Source of the DNA: Microbulbifer sp. YPW16
Lineage (GTDB): Bacteria > Pseudomonadota > Gammaproteobacteria > Pseudomonadales > Cellvibrionaceae
Assembly (NCBI RefSeq): GCF_021290385.1
Contig: NZ_CP089928.1
Location: 1,224,501 to 1,288,500 of the forward strand
Direction of reading: 5' to 3'
DNA: 64,000 nt
Shown: positions 9,503 through 18,160 of the stretch, piece after piece
Layout: every line of letters starts with the position of its first letter
Numbering within the stretch: position 1 is the stretch's first letter
Notes under the pieces: model-generated
What the model saw: the letters and a program-made list of their open reading frames with translations, nothing else
Databases searched by the model: none
Told to the model about the DNA's origin: nothing
Program-made: the position numbers and the translations under genes

Positions 9503-10552
9503 ATGAAAGTTACCATCAACGATGTCGCCGCTCGCGCCGGCGTATCCATAAAAACGGTTTCGCGCGTTATCAATAATGAGCCCTCGGTCCGCCCCGCCAC
9601 GAGGAAGAAGGTGCAGGATGCGGTGGACGCGCTCCACTACCAGCCCAACCTGGCGGCACGCAACCTGGCCGGATCACGGGCCTATACCATTGCCCTGATC
9701 TACGACAACCCCAACGCCTACTACGTCATCAACATGCAGAACGGTATCCTGGATGCCTGCAAGGCACGGGGGTACGAACTGCTGATCCACCCCAGCAACT
9801 CCCGGTCGGAATCCGTATACCAGGAGCTGGAAGACCTGGTGCTGCACTCGAAAGTGGCCGGCCTGGTCCTCACCCCGCCGTTCTCGGAAACTCCCTCTGT
9901 CATCGACACTCTCAAGAAGCTCAATGTGGACTATGTCCGTATTGTCTCCAAGACGGCCGACCTCGAGGACAGCGAGGACTGTATCCAGGTGGACGATACC
10001 GCAGCTGCATTCGACCTGACCCAGCATCTCTTGCAGCTGGGCCATAAACGCATTGGCTTCCTCTGCGGTGGCGAAGAGCACGTCTCGACCTACGGCCGCC
10101 TGGAAGGTTACCGCCAGGCCCTGGAGCAGGCCGGGATCCCGGTCGAGGATGACCTGGTCCTGAAAGGGGAGTACTCGTTCGACTCCGGCGTGCAGGGAGC
10201 AAAAAAACTGCTGGGCCAGGACAACCCGCCCACCGCCATCTTTGCCAGTAACGACGAAATGGCGGCCGGCGCCCTGTTTGCCGCACGGCTGATGAATATC
10301 GATATTCCGGGGCAGCTCTCCATTGTCGGCTTTGAGGACAGCCCCTTCTCAAGGCAGACCTGGCCCAAACTCACCACCGCCCACCAGCCCAACAATGAAA
10401 TTGCCAAGTGCGCTGCCGCCCTCGTACTGAGCAAGGCGAGGGGCCATACCGCTGCCGAGAGCGGCTCGGCCAGCAAGGAGGCGGGCATCAAGCGGGAGTT
10501 CACTCCGGAGCTGGTGGTGCGCGATTCCAGCGGCCCCGCACCGGCGGAATAA
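9503..10552 (+). CDS. LacI-family transcriptional regulator, likely NagR-like
   Basis: The 349-residue protein has a LacI-type N-terminal helix-turn-helix (VTINDVAARAGVSIKTVSRV, residues 2-21), the hinge LAARNLAGSRAYTIALIYDN, and a periplasmic-binding-protein-like sensor domain from about residue 60 to 340 with RIGFLCGG and GFEDSPFSRQTWP. Such proteins repress until a sugar or sugar phosphate binds. It lies between the pgi operon and the GlcNAc operon, and identical palindromes precede both. This suggests it is the shared regulator with an amino-sugar ligand, like NagR of marine gammaproteobacteria. Ligand and target are inferred from context. Confidence 0.85.
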   Translation: MKVTINDVAARAGVSIKTVSRVINNEPSVRPATRKKVQDAVDALHYQPNLAARNLAGSRAYTIALIYDNPNAYYVINMQNGILDACKARGYELLIHPSNSRSESVYQELEDLVLHSKVAGLVLTPPFSETPSVIDTLKKLNVDYVRIVSKTADLEDSEDCIQVDDTAAAFDLTQHLLQLGHKRIGFLCGGEEHVSTYGRLEGYRQALEQAGIPVEDDLVLKGEYSFDSGVQGAKKLLGQDNPPTAIFASNDEMAAGALFAARLMNIDIPGQLSIVGFEDSPFSRQTWPKLTTAHQPNNEIAKCAAALVLSKARGHTAAESGSASKEAGIKREFTPELVVRDSSGPAPAE

Positions 10553-10694
10553 TCTCGCCATCCCCGGGCCCCGCACCAGCGGGCGCCCCGGCACACCCGG
10601 CTTTGCCCTCCCCTTATGCCGCAATCAACCGGCAATTGATCCCCCGCTTTCACGGCCCCGGCCCCACAGGCGCATCGAGGCGATTCCCCACGCA

Positions 10695-10718
10695 TAAAAA
10701 AGCCCTCCAGTGGAGGGC
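10695..10718 (-). terminator. Rho-independent terminator of the nag operon
   Basis: On the minus strand a GC stem (GCCCTC/GAGGGC, extendable) is followed by a run of seven U residues. It lies 57 bp beyond the stop of the permease gene, the last gene of the nagK-nagB-nagA-permease operon, and also faces the convergent lacI-family gene. Confidence 0.8.
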
Positions 10719-10774
10719 GAAGTCACGAGAACCAAAGGTTACAACGATGAGAAAACAAAACTGATTGACGCGGG

Positions 10775-12091
10775 TCAGCTCCAGCTGCGCATCTTGTGCC
10801 CCTTGAGGGCATAGAAAAGGATAAACAGGTAACAGGGTAGTGCCACCCAGTAGCCCACCTGGGTATTGTCTGCAAAGTGCGCCATCTTGCCGAACACCAG
10901 CGGGATAATCGCACCACCGGCGATCCCCATGATCAGCAGCGCTGAGCCCTGGGCGGTAAAGCGGCCCAGGCCTTCCAGCGCCAGCGGCCAGATTGCGGGC
11001 CAGCAGAGGGCATGCGCCAGACCCATCAGGGCGACAAAGGTCACGGTGTCCGGCACCACCGGGATACCCGACCAGCCCCACAGGATACTGGCAATCGCCG
11101 TGCTCTCGGATGAACCGAACAATACCCCCATAACACACAGGCTACCGGCAACGGCCGAGCCCAGCAGCGCCTGTTGCTGGCTGATATAGCGCGGGATACC
11201 GACCACCCCAACCAGGTAGCCGATCACCATAAACACCATGGTGTAGGAAGTCAGCGAGGCATAATTGGCCAGGCCCAGGCGCTCGCCGTAAAGGCCAATG
11301 GTGTCGCCGGCAATCACTTCCACCCCCACGTAGGTGAACAGCGCCAGCGCCCCGAGCACTACCTGGGGAAACTGCAGGATGCCGGATTTCGTCTCGCTGT
11401 CCTCGCTCTCCTCTTCGTCGATATCAGGCAGTCCGGACAGCTTCACCAGTGCCACCAGCATGAACAGCAATGCCGCCATATAGACATAAGGCATGATGAG
11501 GCGGTTGGAAACCTCTTCCAGCCGTGCCGCGCGCTCCGCTTCACCGAGCCTGGAGATCGCCTCGGTATTGAAATCGGCGAGACCCGAGAGCACCAGCGCC
11601 GTGAACACGATCGGCGCCAGGACACCGGCGCCCTTATTGATGATGCCCATTACCGCGATGCGCGTGGCAGCGCTCTCCGCCGGACCCACCTTGACCACAT
11701 AGGGATTGGAGGCGGTCTGCAGGATGGTCAGGCCCGCACCCAGGCCGAACAGGGCCAGCAGGAATACCGGATAGCTACCCGTCTGCGCCGCGGGGATAAA
11801 AACCAGTGCGGCCACGCCCATGATCGCGAGGCCGATAGCCATGCCGTCGCGATAGCCCGTCCGGCGCAGGATATAGGACATCGGCAGGGCCATGACGGTG
11901 TAGGCAATATAAAAGGCGAAGGTAACGAACAGCGCCTGGAACTCATTCAGGTCGCACAACACCTTGAGAAACGGGATCAGTGAACCATTCAGCCAGGTCA
12001 CAAAACCAAAAATAAAAAACAGCATGCCAATGATTGCCATGGGCAACAGGCTGCTGCGGGATTCGTTCTGGCTCAGAACTGCAGTTTCCAT
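10775..12091 (-). CDS. nagP: MFS sugar permease, NagP-like (FHS family)
   Basis: A 438-residue inner-membrane protein with about twelve hydrophobic segments, related to the fucose/glucose permease (FHS) branch of the major facilitator superfamily. It opens with FFIFGFVTWLNGSLIPFLK, and LQTASNPYV follows near residue 120. As the last gene of the nagK-nagB-nagA operon it probably imports N-acetylglucosamine by proton symport, with phosphorylation left to NagK, as for NagP in Shewanella and Xanthomonas. The ATG at 12091 is preferred over a GTG at 12100 because AAAGG lies about 8 nt upstream. Substrate is inferred from context. Confidence 0.85.
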   Translation of the reverse strand: METAVLSQNESRSSLLPMAIIGMLFFIFGFVTWLNGSLIPFLKVLCDLNEFQALFVTFAFYIAYTVMALPMSYILRRTGYRDGMAIGLAIMGVAALVFIPAAQTGSYPVFLLALFGLGAGLTILQTASNPYVVKVGPAESAATRIAVMGIINKGAGVLAPIVFTALVLSGLADFNTEAISRLGEAERAARLEEVSNRLIMPYVYMAALLFMLVALVKLSGLPDIDEEESEDSETKSGILQFPQVVLGALALFTYVGVEVIAGDTIGLYGERLGLANYASLTSYTMVFMVIGYLVGVVGIPRYISQQQALLGSAVAGSLCVMGVLFGSSESTAIASILWGWSGIPVVPDTVTFVALMGLAHALCWPAIWPLALEGLGRFTAQGSALLIMGIAGGAIIPLVFGKMAHFADNTQVGYWVALPCYLFILFYALKGHKMRSWS

Positions 12092-12127
12092 AGGGAGCAC
12101 CTTTTATCGTTATAATTTCAAGTCTGT

Positions 12128-13258
12128 TTACTGGGCGGAAAAAACTTCCTGTCCGGCAATCCAGGTTTTCGTGACCCGCTGATCGCCATTCAACAAAATC
12201 AGGTCTGCACGCACACCTGCCGCAATCTTCCCGCCCGCAAAACCGAGAAACTGTGACGGGTACAGCGAGGCCATCCTCAGCGCCTCAATCAACTCGACAC
12301 CGCACCAGTCGCGGATATTGCGCACCGCGCTGATCATATCCAGGTGTGATCCCGCCAGCTCTCCGGTGGTGGAGGTCAGGCGGTCGCCCTGCCGCACCAC
12401 CGTGCGATCGAACAGCGGGAAGCTCGTCTCCTCGCTGCCCACCAGGGACATGGCATCGGTGACCAGCATGACCTTGCCCCGCGGCTTGGCCTTCAGCGCC
12501 AGGATCATGGCTTCAGGGCTCACGTGGTGGCCATCCGCAATCAGGCCACACCAGGCGTCGTCGCTGATCAGGGCCGTACCCACCATGCCCGGCTCGCGCG
12601 AGTGCAGCGGCGACATGGCGTTGTACAGGTGGGTAAAGCCGGTGGCCCCGGCCTCCAGTGCCGCAGCGGCGGTAGCGCCATCGGCGTTAGAGTGGCCAAG
12701 GCAGACTCTCACTCCAAGGTCCACCAGCTTACTGATATCTCCCGGCGCAACATTTTCAGGGGCCAGGGTGACCATCTTGATCCCCAGGTCGTCACGGGCG
12801 TAGATGGCCAGCTCCCCGTCGGTCAGCGGCCGGATGAAACGCTCTTCATGGGTACCCTTCTTGGGCGCACTCAGGTGGGGCCCCTCGAAATGCACACCCA
12901 GCACGCCCGGCACGCCCTCTCGCAGTGCAGCACTTACGGCGTCCGCCGCCCGCTGCATCACCTCGATTTCATCCGTGATCAGCGTGGGCATAAAACCGGT
13001 GGTGCCATAACGCGCATGGGCGCGACTCATTCTGACCAGTGATTCCACGGTAGGCTCATTGTTAAACAGTGCACCGCCGCCACCGTTGACCTGGACATCA
13101 ACCAGGCCCGGGGCCAGCAGGCCCCTCAGCCGCTGTGCCCCCTCCGGCGCAGGGCCTCCCACACTGGAAATCCGGCCTTCGCCATCAACCTGCAGGGCTA
13201 CATCCCGATGTAACTGCTCGCCGTCGAATAACTGTTCGGCTACCAACACCTGGCTCAC
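12128..13258 (-). CDS. nagA: N-acetylglucosamine-6-phosphate deacetylase
   Basis: NagA removes acetate from GlcNAc-6-phosphate to give glucosamine-6-phosphate. The 376-residue amidohydrolase has the metal and catalytic residues expected from E. coli NagA: Glu125 in HFEGPH, His189 in LGHS, His210 in THLYNAM and Asp268 in VTDAM. I place the start at the GTG at 13258, which has GGAG five to six bases upstream. A TTG at 13270 would be the alternative. It lies 34 bp after nagB-II and 36 bp before the permease. Confidence 0.94.
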   Translation of the reverse strand: MSQVLVAEQLFDGEQLHRDVALQVDGEGRISSVGGPAPEGAQRLRGLLAPGLVDVQVNGGGGALFNNEPTVESLVRMSRAHARYGTTGFMPTLITDEIEVMQRAADAVSAALREGVPGVLGVHFEGPHLSAPKKGTHEERFIRPLTDGELAIYARDDLGIKMVTLAPENVAPGDISKLVDLGVRVCLGHSNADGATAAAALEAGATGFTHLYNAMSPLHSREPGMVGTALISDDAWCGLIADGHHVSPEAMILALKAKPRGKVMLVTDAMSLVGSEETSFPLFDRTVVRQGDRLTSTTGELAGSHLDMISAVRNIRDWCGVELIEALRMASLYPSQFLGFAGGKIAAGVRADLILLNGDQRVTKTWIAGQEVFSAQ

Positions 13259-13292
13259 GAGTATCTCCAAATCCGCTTACAGCGCCCTGTCA

Positions 13293-14291
13293 TCAGACCG
13301 TCTGGGTGACTTTCTTGAGGCCGGCAGGTTCGTCCGGGTTGATCCCGCGACTGACCGCCACATGAGCCACATCGATATAGAAACGCTGCAGCAGGGCCAG
13401 GGGCGCGACGCGCGGGTGTACGCCCTGGCTTGGCACATGCAGGTTGATCAGGGTGCCGCCACGGCGGATGATATCGGCAATCTGTTCGCTGTGTGCCTGG
13501 AAGGACTCGTCCTCGATCGGTACGTTGATCACGGTGAGCTTCTGCTCCACCAGGGTGACCGGCCCGTGCAGGAACTCCGCACTGGAGAAGGATTCCGCGT
13601 GAATGTTGCAGACCTCCTTCAACTTCAGAGCAAGTTCACGGGTAATGCCGTAACCGGGGCCGCGCCCCAGCACCACCAGGTTTTTCACCGCGGCCAGGTC
13701 CTCCGGGCGCAGCTGGGTCTCCGCGTCGACAGCGTCGCGCAGGACCTGCGGCAATGCGTCCACCCCGGCCAGCAAGTCGTCGCTCTCGGTCCAGTTGGCC
13801 ACCAGCTGCAGCACCGCCGAGAGCGTCGCCAGGTAACTCTTGGTGGCGGCCACCGCCTTTTCCGGGCCAGCCTTGAGCGGTACTGTCAGGTCGGCGATAT
13901 CCTTGATCGGGGCCGATTCATCATTTACCAGTGCCACGGTGTAGGCACCTGCCTCCTTCGCCATGCGCGCCTGCGCCAGGATGTCCGGGCTGCGGCCGGA
14001 CTGGGAAATTACCAGCACCAGCGCGTCCTCGAGCTTCAGCTTGCGGCCGTACACACTGGAAACAGACGGGGCCGCGGCAAAGGTGGGAACACCGGTCTCG
14101 ATTTCTATCAGGTACTTGGCGAACACCCCGGCGTGATCCGATGAGCCGCGCCCGACGATCATTACGAAGCGCGGTGGCTGGCGCCGCAGCCGCTCACCGA
14201 GCTCTGCCATGACGCCGGCGTTGGCCTGTAGCTGTTCGGCGATCCTGTCCGGCGCCTCGCGGGCCTCCATCTCCATAACCGTCTTGACCAT
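13293..14291 (-). CDS. nagB-II: Glucosamine-6-phosphate deaminase, SIS type (NagB-II)
   Basis: A two-SIS-domain protein related to the isomerase half of GlmS but lacking the glutaminase domain, and therefore matching NagB-II, which deaminates glucosamine-6-phosphate to fructose-6-phosphate. Visible motifs are IVGRGSSDHAG and VISQSGRSPD in the first SIS domain, and LGRGPGYG and ESFSSAEFLHGP in the second. The ATG at 14291 has AGGTAG upstream and gives 332 residues. An ATG at 14336 would add 15 residues with a poor ribosome site. It is flanked by nagK and nagA, which supports deaminase rather than another sugar isomerase. Confidence 0.9.
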   Translation of the reverse strand: MVKTVMEMEAREAPDRIAEQLQANAGVMAELGERLRRQPPRFVMIVGRGSSDHAGVFAKYLIEIETGVPTFAAAPSVSSVYGRKLKLEDALVLVISQSGRSPDILAQARMAKEAGAYTVALVNDESAPIKDIADLTVPLKAGPEKAVAATKSYLATLSAVLQLVANWTESDDLLAGVDALPQVLRDAVDAETQLRPEDLAAVKNLVVLGRGPGYGITRELALKLKEVCNIHAESFSSAEFLHGPVTLVEQKLTVINVPIEDESFQAHSEQIADIIRRGGTLINLHVPSQGVHPRVAPLALLQRFYIDVAHVAVSRGINPDEPAGLKKVTQTV

Positions 14292-14360
14292 GGTGCTACC
14301 TACCTGTGTTGCCTCGGCGGGATTTCCTGCAGTCATAATATTCTCGAGCTTCTCTGCTTG

Positions 14361-15305
14361 TTAACCGAACAGGGCCTTGCCCTCAGCTTCTGTGGCCGTC
14401 TCCCCGGCACTGATTTCCGTTGCCATCGACTGCTGCGCGAAGTGCACGCATCCGATTTCCGGCGGGTCCAGCGGATCCGCCAGTCGCTCGACCACGTGTG
14501 GCGCCAGCCAGGGCCGCAGGCGCGGCGCCAGGCCGCCAATAATCGACAGGCGCGGCGCATTGAATTCCAGCAACTTGTCTGCAAGGTCACTGATATAGGA
14601 CGCACCATCACGCATGATCGCGGAGGCTACCGGATCACCGGCTTCCGCACACTCAACCACCTGCACTGCCAGACGAGCGTAGTGACTGGAGGACTTGCCT
14701 CCAATTTTTTCGAACACGTCGTTGGCGTCACTGCTCTCCAGGACGCGCAGCAGCTCGTCTTTCAGCTGCGAGTCCTCCGCCAGGCCATCGAGGGCGAGGA
14801 ACAGGTACTTCACCGCTTCCATGCCCATCCAGGCACCACTGCCCTTGTCTCCGTGGGGGAAACCGTGACCACCCAGGACTTCCGCGCGCCCGCCGACCCA
14901 GGCATAACCACAGGATCCGGTACCGGCGATAATCACTGCGCCCTCGCCGCCACGATGGGCACCCAGGCATGCCGAATGCTGGTCGGTGGTGAGGTACATT
15001 TTGCGGAAGGGGTGTGACCAGGAGGCCATTTTGTTGTAGAGACTGGGCATATTGACCCCGGCGAGCCCTACACCGGCCACCAGCTCACCCAACAGGTCTG
15101 CGGACAGGCCGGCATCTGCCAGGGCGAGGGAGGCGGACCGCACCACAGAATCTATCGTCTGTGCGTAACCATGCAGGGGATTGGCGGGACCTGCGACTCC
15201 TGTACCCAGTACACGGTTATCGCTGTCGACGACTGAAGCGCGGCATTTGCTGCCACCGCCATCGATACCTATATAAAGGAGTTCCCTATCTCTCGAAGCA
15301 ACCAT
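14361..15305 (-). CDS. nagK: N-acetylglucosamine kinase (BadF/BadG ATPase family)
   Basis: The 314-residue protein is an ASKHA-fold kinase: phosphate-1 motif YIGIDGGGSKC near residue 11, IAGTGSCGYAW near residue 125 and an adenosine-motif-like IIGGLAPRL near residue 276. It probably phosphorylates imported GlcNAc to GlcNAc-6-P at the start of the pathway completed by NagA and NagB-II. It is the first gene of the operon. A palindrome identical to the one upstream of pgi lies 127 bp before its ATG. Preference for GlcNAc over glucosamine or other sugars is inferred from the neighbours. Confidence 0.88.
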   Translation of the reverse strand: MVASRDRELLYIGIDGGGSKCRASVVDSDNRVLGTGVAGPANPLHGYAQTIDSVVRSASLALADAGLSADLLGELVAGVGLAGVNMPSLYNKMASWSHPFRKMYLTTDQHSACLGAHRGGEGAVIIAGTGSCGYAWVGGRAEVLGGHGFPHGDKGSGAWMGMEAVKYLFLALDGLAEDSQLKDELLRVLESSDANDVFEKIGGKSSSHYARLAVQVVECAEAGDPVASAIMRDGASYISDLADKLLEFNAPRLSIIGGLAPRLRPWLAPHVVERLADPLDPPEIGCVHFAQQSMATEISAGETATEAEGKALFG

Positions 15306-15650
15306 CTCAATCGGCCTCTAAGAATTTCTTTTGTTATGTATCTCTTCCCCTACCCGTTCCCAAATCCCCCGGGAGGCAGGAGCGGCGCACGGGGCGCCGG
15401 TGCCATACGATAAAAACCATACTACAGGACGCATGACAGCGTTGTCATCCCCTTTTTGGGAAAAATTCCGCTCTCGGGCGGCAAACTTCACCCCGCGTAA
15501 CCTCCCTGTGCCACGCACGTGACAAACCGCCTCCTTCCCGCAACGACCCTGTCACACTTTTCTGCGATAACAGCGTCCGCTTTCCCCGCTGGCAGGCGGT
15601 CGGACAGGGAGGCGCCTTGAAGCATAAAGCAGGATAGAGGGGATTTATCA
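15306..15650. other. Divergent intergenic region nagK / PstS-OmpA fusion gene
   Basis: This 345-bp spacer carries the operator at 15433-15448. On the minus strand, TAGTAT (15419-15424) lies 18 bp from ATGACA (15443-15448), which is part of the operator. The pair could be a weak promoter for nagK overlapped by the operator. The plus-strand gene has a GAGGGG ribosome site at its 3' end. No coding sequence is seen. Confidence 0.5.
15433..15448. promoter_or_regulatory. LacI-type operator, copy 2 (ATGACAGCGTTGTCAT)
   Basis: This 16-mer is the exact reverse complement of the site at 9246-9261. It lies 127 bp upstream of nagK. It overlaps a possible -35 element (ATGACA, 18 bp from TAGTAT), which would suit repression by occlusion. 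Assignment to the LacI-family protein encoded at 9503 is inference. Confidence 0.8.
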
Positions 15651-16964
15651 ATGGGGGCTTTCACGCAGCTGGGTGTAGCGTTGCTAATGGTTCTGGTGGC
15701 ACTGCCCGTCACCGCCCTGGAGACACAGACCCTGTTCAGGCTTACCGGTTCCAATACCATCGGTGCCGAACTGGGCCCCGCCCTGGTCCGCGGTTACCTG
15801 GAAAGCCTGGGTGGCAGGCGCATCGACCAGCGCAGTGCCGGCGAGCAACACTGGATAACCGCCGAGCTCTCGGGCCGCCGTGTGCAAGTACCGATCATCG
15901 CGCGGGGATCCAGCACCGGCTTCAAGGCCCTCGACACGGGAAGCGCAGACATCGGTATGGCCTCGCGGAGAATAAAGCCGGCGGAAATTAACCGGCTGGC
16001 ACGTTTTGGCGATATGACCGGGGTTGCGGCGGAACATGTCATTGGCCTCGACGCCCTGGTGGTTTCCGTGCACCCGATGAACCCGGTACAGCAGCTCACC
16101 ATCGAACAGTTGCAGCGCATCTATCGCGGCGAGATCCGCAACTGGCGCGAACTAGGCGGCGCAGACCAGCCTGTATACCCGCTGCACCGGGATATCGAAT
16201 CCGGTACCCGCGCCACTTTCGACAGTGAAATCTTTGGCGGCAGCCGACAGGCAGAGCCCCATGTCTACGAGGTCTCCGGCAATGCCGAGACCCGTGAACT
16301 GGTGATGTCCAGGCCCGGCGCGATTGGCTATCTACCATTCGCGGATGCCACAGGCGTCAAGAAGGTTGCCATCAAGGCGGGACAACTGGCTGCGGTAGTG
16401 CCAGACCGGGGCATTGTCGCCACAGAAGACTTTCCCCTGACCCGACGCCTCTACCTGTACCGCAATCCGGCCCAGTACCACCCGCAAGTGGAGGATTTCC
16501 TGCGTTATGTTGAGTCGGCCGCCGGCCAGGCACTGGTCGCGGACACCGGCTTCATCAACCTGTCACCGGTCGCCCTGGAAATAACGCCCTACCCGAACGC
16601 ACCCGGCGACTACCAGGCACTGATGCGTGAAGCACAGCGCCTCAGTATCTCGTTCCGGTTTGCCGACGGCAGTGCCGAACTGGACAACCGCGCCCTCAAG
16701 GACCTGCGACGACTGGAAGACTACCTGCAACAGGCCGAGCGGGAGCTGGAACTGACCCTGGTGGGGTTCTCTGACCATGGTTCCAACAGCAATATTACCG
16801 ACCTCATCTCCCGCTTCCGCGCACTGAAAGTCCGCGGGGCGCTGTTGCGGGAGCACAGCATCAGCAATATCAATGTAATGGCACTGGGTGCCTTCGCCCC
16901 CCTCGCAGCCAATGCCGGCCAGGCGCCATTCAAGAACAGCCGCGTCGAGGTCTGGATCCGCTAG
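15651..16964 (+). CDS. Phosphate-binding-protein-like / OmpA-like fusion protein
   Basis: A 437-residue exported protein. Residues 1-22 form a signal peptide ending in VTA. Residues about 28-320 resemble PstS-type binding proteins (FRLTGSNTIG, ARGSSTGFKAL, ADIGMASRRI, RDIESGTRATF, GAIGYLPF). Residues about 330-437 form an OmpA-like peptidoglycan-binding domain (FRFADGSAELDN, SRFRALKVRGALL, NSRVEVWIR). The ligand may be phosphate or another anion. The OmpA domain would tether it to the cell wall rather than to a permease, and no pstCAB genes are nearby. A GAGGGG ribosome site precedes the ATG. Confidence 0.85.
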   Translation: MGAFTQLGVALLMVLVALPVTALETQTLFRLTGSNTIGAELGPALVRGYLESLGGRRIDQRSAGEQHWITAELSGRRVQVPIIARGSSTGFKALDTGSADIGMASRRIKPAEINRLARFGDMTGVAAEHVIGLDALVVSVHPMNPVQQLTIEQLQRIYRGEIRNWRELGGADQPVYPLHRDIESGTRATFDSEIFGGSRQAEPHVYEVSGNAETRELVMSRPGAIGYLPFADATGVKKVAIKAGQLAAVVPDRGIVATEDFPLTRRLYLYRNPAQYHPQVEDFLRYVESAAGQALVADTGFINLSPVALEITPYPNAPGDYQALMREAQRLSISFRFADGSAELDNRALKDLRRLEDYLQQAERELELTLVGFSDHGSNSNITDLISRFRALKVRGALLREHSISNINVMALGAFAPLAANAGQAPFKNSRVEVWIR

Positions 16965-17171
16965 CGGCCCGGCCTCGATTACCTGCCAATCCACGCCACT
17001 TTACCGCACGTATGTGAATCGATGGGCCGCGTTTCTGTCCAATGCTATCCAGCATACGCAGGCAGCAGGTCTGCCAGCGTCCGTCTTGCCCTGGATTGAG
17101 TAGACTTACCAGTGGGACCTATGCGTGCGCGGGCAATGGCTCACCGGGGATAACAGCAGAAGGCGTGAACA

Positions 17172-18065
17172 ATGTACGGTGTCGATGGCTACCGACTTTT
17201 CCAGGCAGGACGAGGTACCGGTGGTGGCCGGCGATGGCGCCGGACACTGCTGATTAGCTGCCTGTTGCTGCTGGCCAGCTGTTCCAGCATCCAGTTTGCG
17301 TACAACCAGCTCGACCGCTGGATGCGCTGGCAGATTGACGACTATGTGGATTTCAATGACCGGCAGGAGCTGATGCTGCGACAGTCACTGGACCAGTTTC
17401 ACATCTGGCACCGGCGCACCCAGCTCCCCCGCTATGCAGATTCCCTGGAAGAACTGGCAGCACGAGTCGATTCACGCGACTTCGGCCCCGAAGACCTGCC
17501 AGCGGTAGAGGCACAACTCGAGGAATTCTGGGAGACCTCCAGCGCCCAGCTCTACGACCTGCTCCTGCCGCTCAGCGCCACTCTCACCCGGGACCAGGTG
17601 CGCGAACTGGCGCAGGAAATGCGCGAGAAACGTGAGGAGAGCCTGGAGAAGTGGCAGAAGTCCCCGGAAAAAATCGAACAGAAGCGCAGGAAACGCATTC
17701 GCAAGCAGAGTGAGCGCTGGCTGGGCTCCCTGAATGATGAACAGGAACAACTGATCTCTGCCTGGGTGCACCAGGTGGCCTATAACCCCCTGCTCCGGGA
17801 CCAGCAGCGACAGAAGTGGCAGGCAGCCTTTCTCGACCTCCTATGGCGTCGCCCCGAAGGTTACCAGGAGAAACTGCGGGACCTGATCGACAACCCCCAG
17901 CAACTCTGGTCCGCGGAGTACCGCCAGCTGCAGGAGGAACGCCAGCGCCGGGCGCGGCAACTGGGAGAAAAGATCTTCGCCACCATCACTGACCGGCAGC
18001 GCAATCACCTGACCCGCACATTGCGGGAATACGCCCGGGACTTTCGCACGCTCAGCGCGCAATAA
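17172..18065 (+). CDS. DUF6279 family lipoprotein
   Basis: A 297-residue predicted lipoprotein with a hydrophobic stretch and lipobox LLASC (Cys37), followed by an acidic and basic helical region rich in Glu, Arg and Gln. The motif SIQFAYNQLDRWMRWQIDDYVD after the lipobox and the overall layout match the DUF6279 family, whose function is unknown. A long charged helix with many EKREESLEKW-type repeats suggests coiled coil. AAGGCG precedes the ATG. It is a stand-alone gene between the PstS/OmpA fusion and the aminotransferase. Confidence 0.75.
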   Translation: MYGVDGYRLFQAGRGTGGGRRWRRTLLISCLLLLASCSSIQFAYNQLDRWMRWQIDDYVDFNDRQELMLRQSLDQFHIWHRRTQLPRYADSLEELAARVDSRDFGPEDLPAVEAQLEEFWETSSAQLYDLLLPLSATLTRDQVRELAQEMREKREESLEKWQKSPEKIEQKRRKRIRKQSERWLGSLNDEQEQLISAWVHQVAYNPLLRDQQRQKWQAAFLDLLWRRPEGYQEKLRDLIDNPQQLWSAEYRQLQEERQRRARQLGEKIFATITDRQRNHLTRTLREYARDFRTLSAQ

Positions 18066-18160
18066 TTACTACTGTAACGAACGCCGCGCCATCAATAGTT
18101 GCTGACGGCGACGGCGCCGGCCTGCTAAGCTCGCCACCTCAGTTATCAGCTATACGAGGG

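Noticed and set aside
15549..15566. Possible Pho box (CTGTCAC) upstream of the PstS/OmpA fusion gene
   Set aside because: Only one of the two seven-base repeats is recognisable and the second is poor, so it is not supported as a PhoB site.
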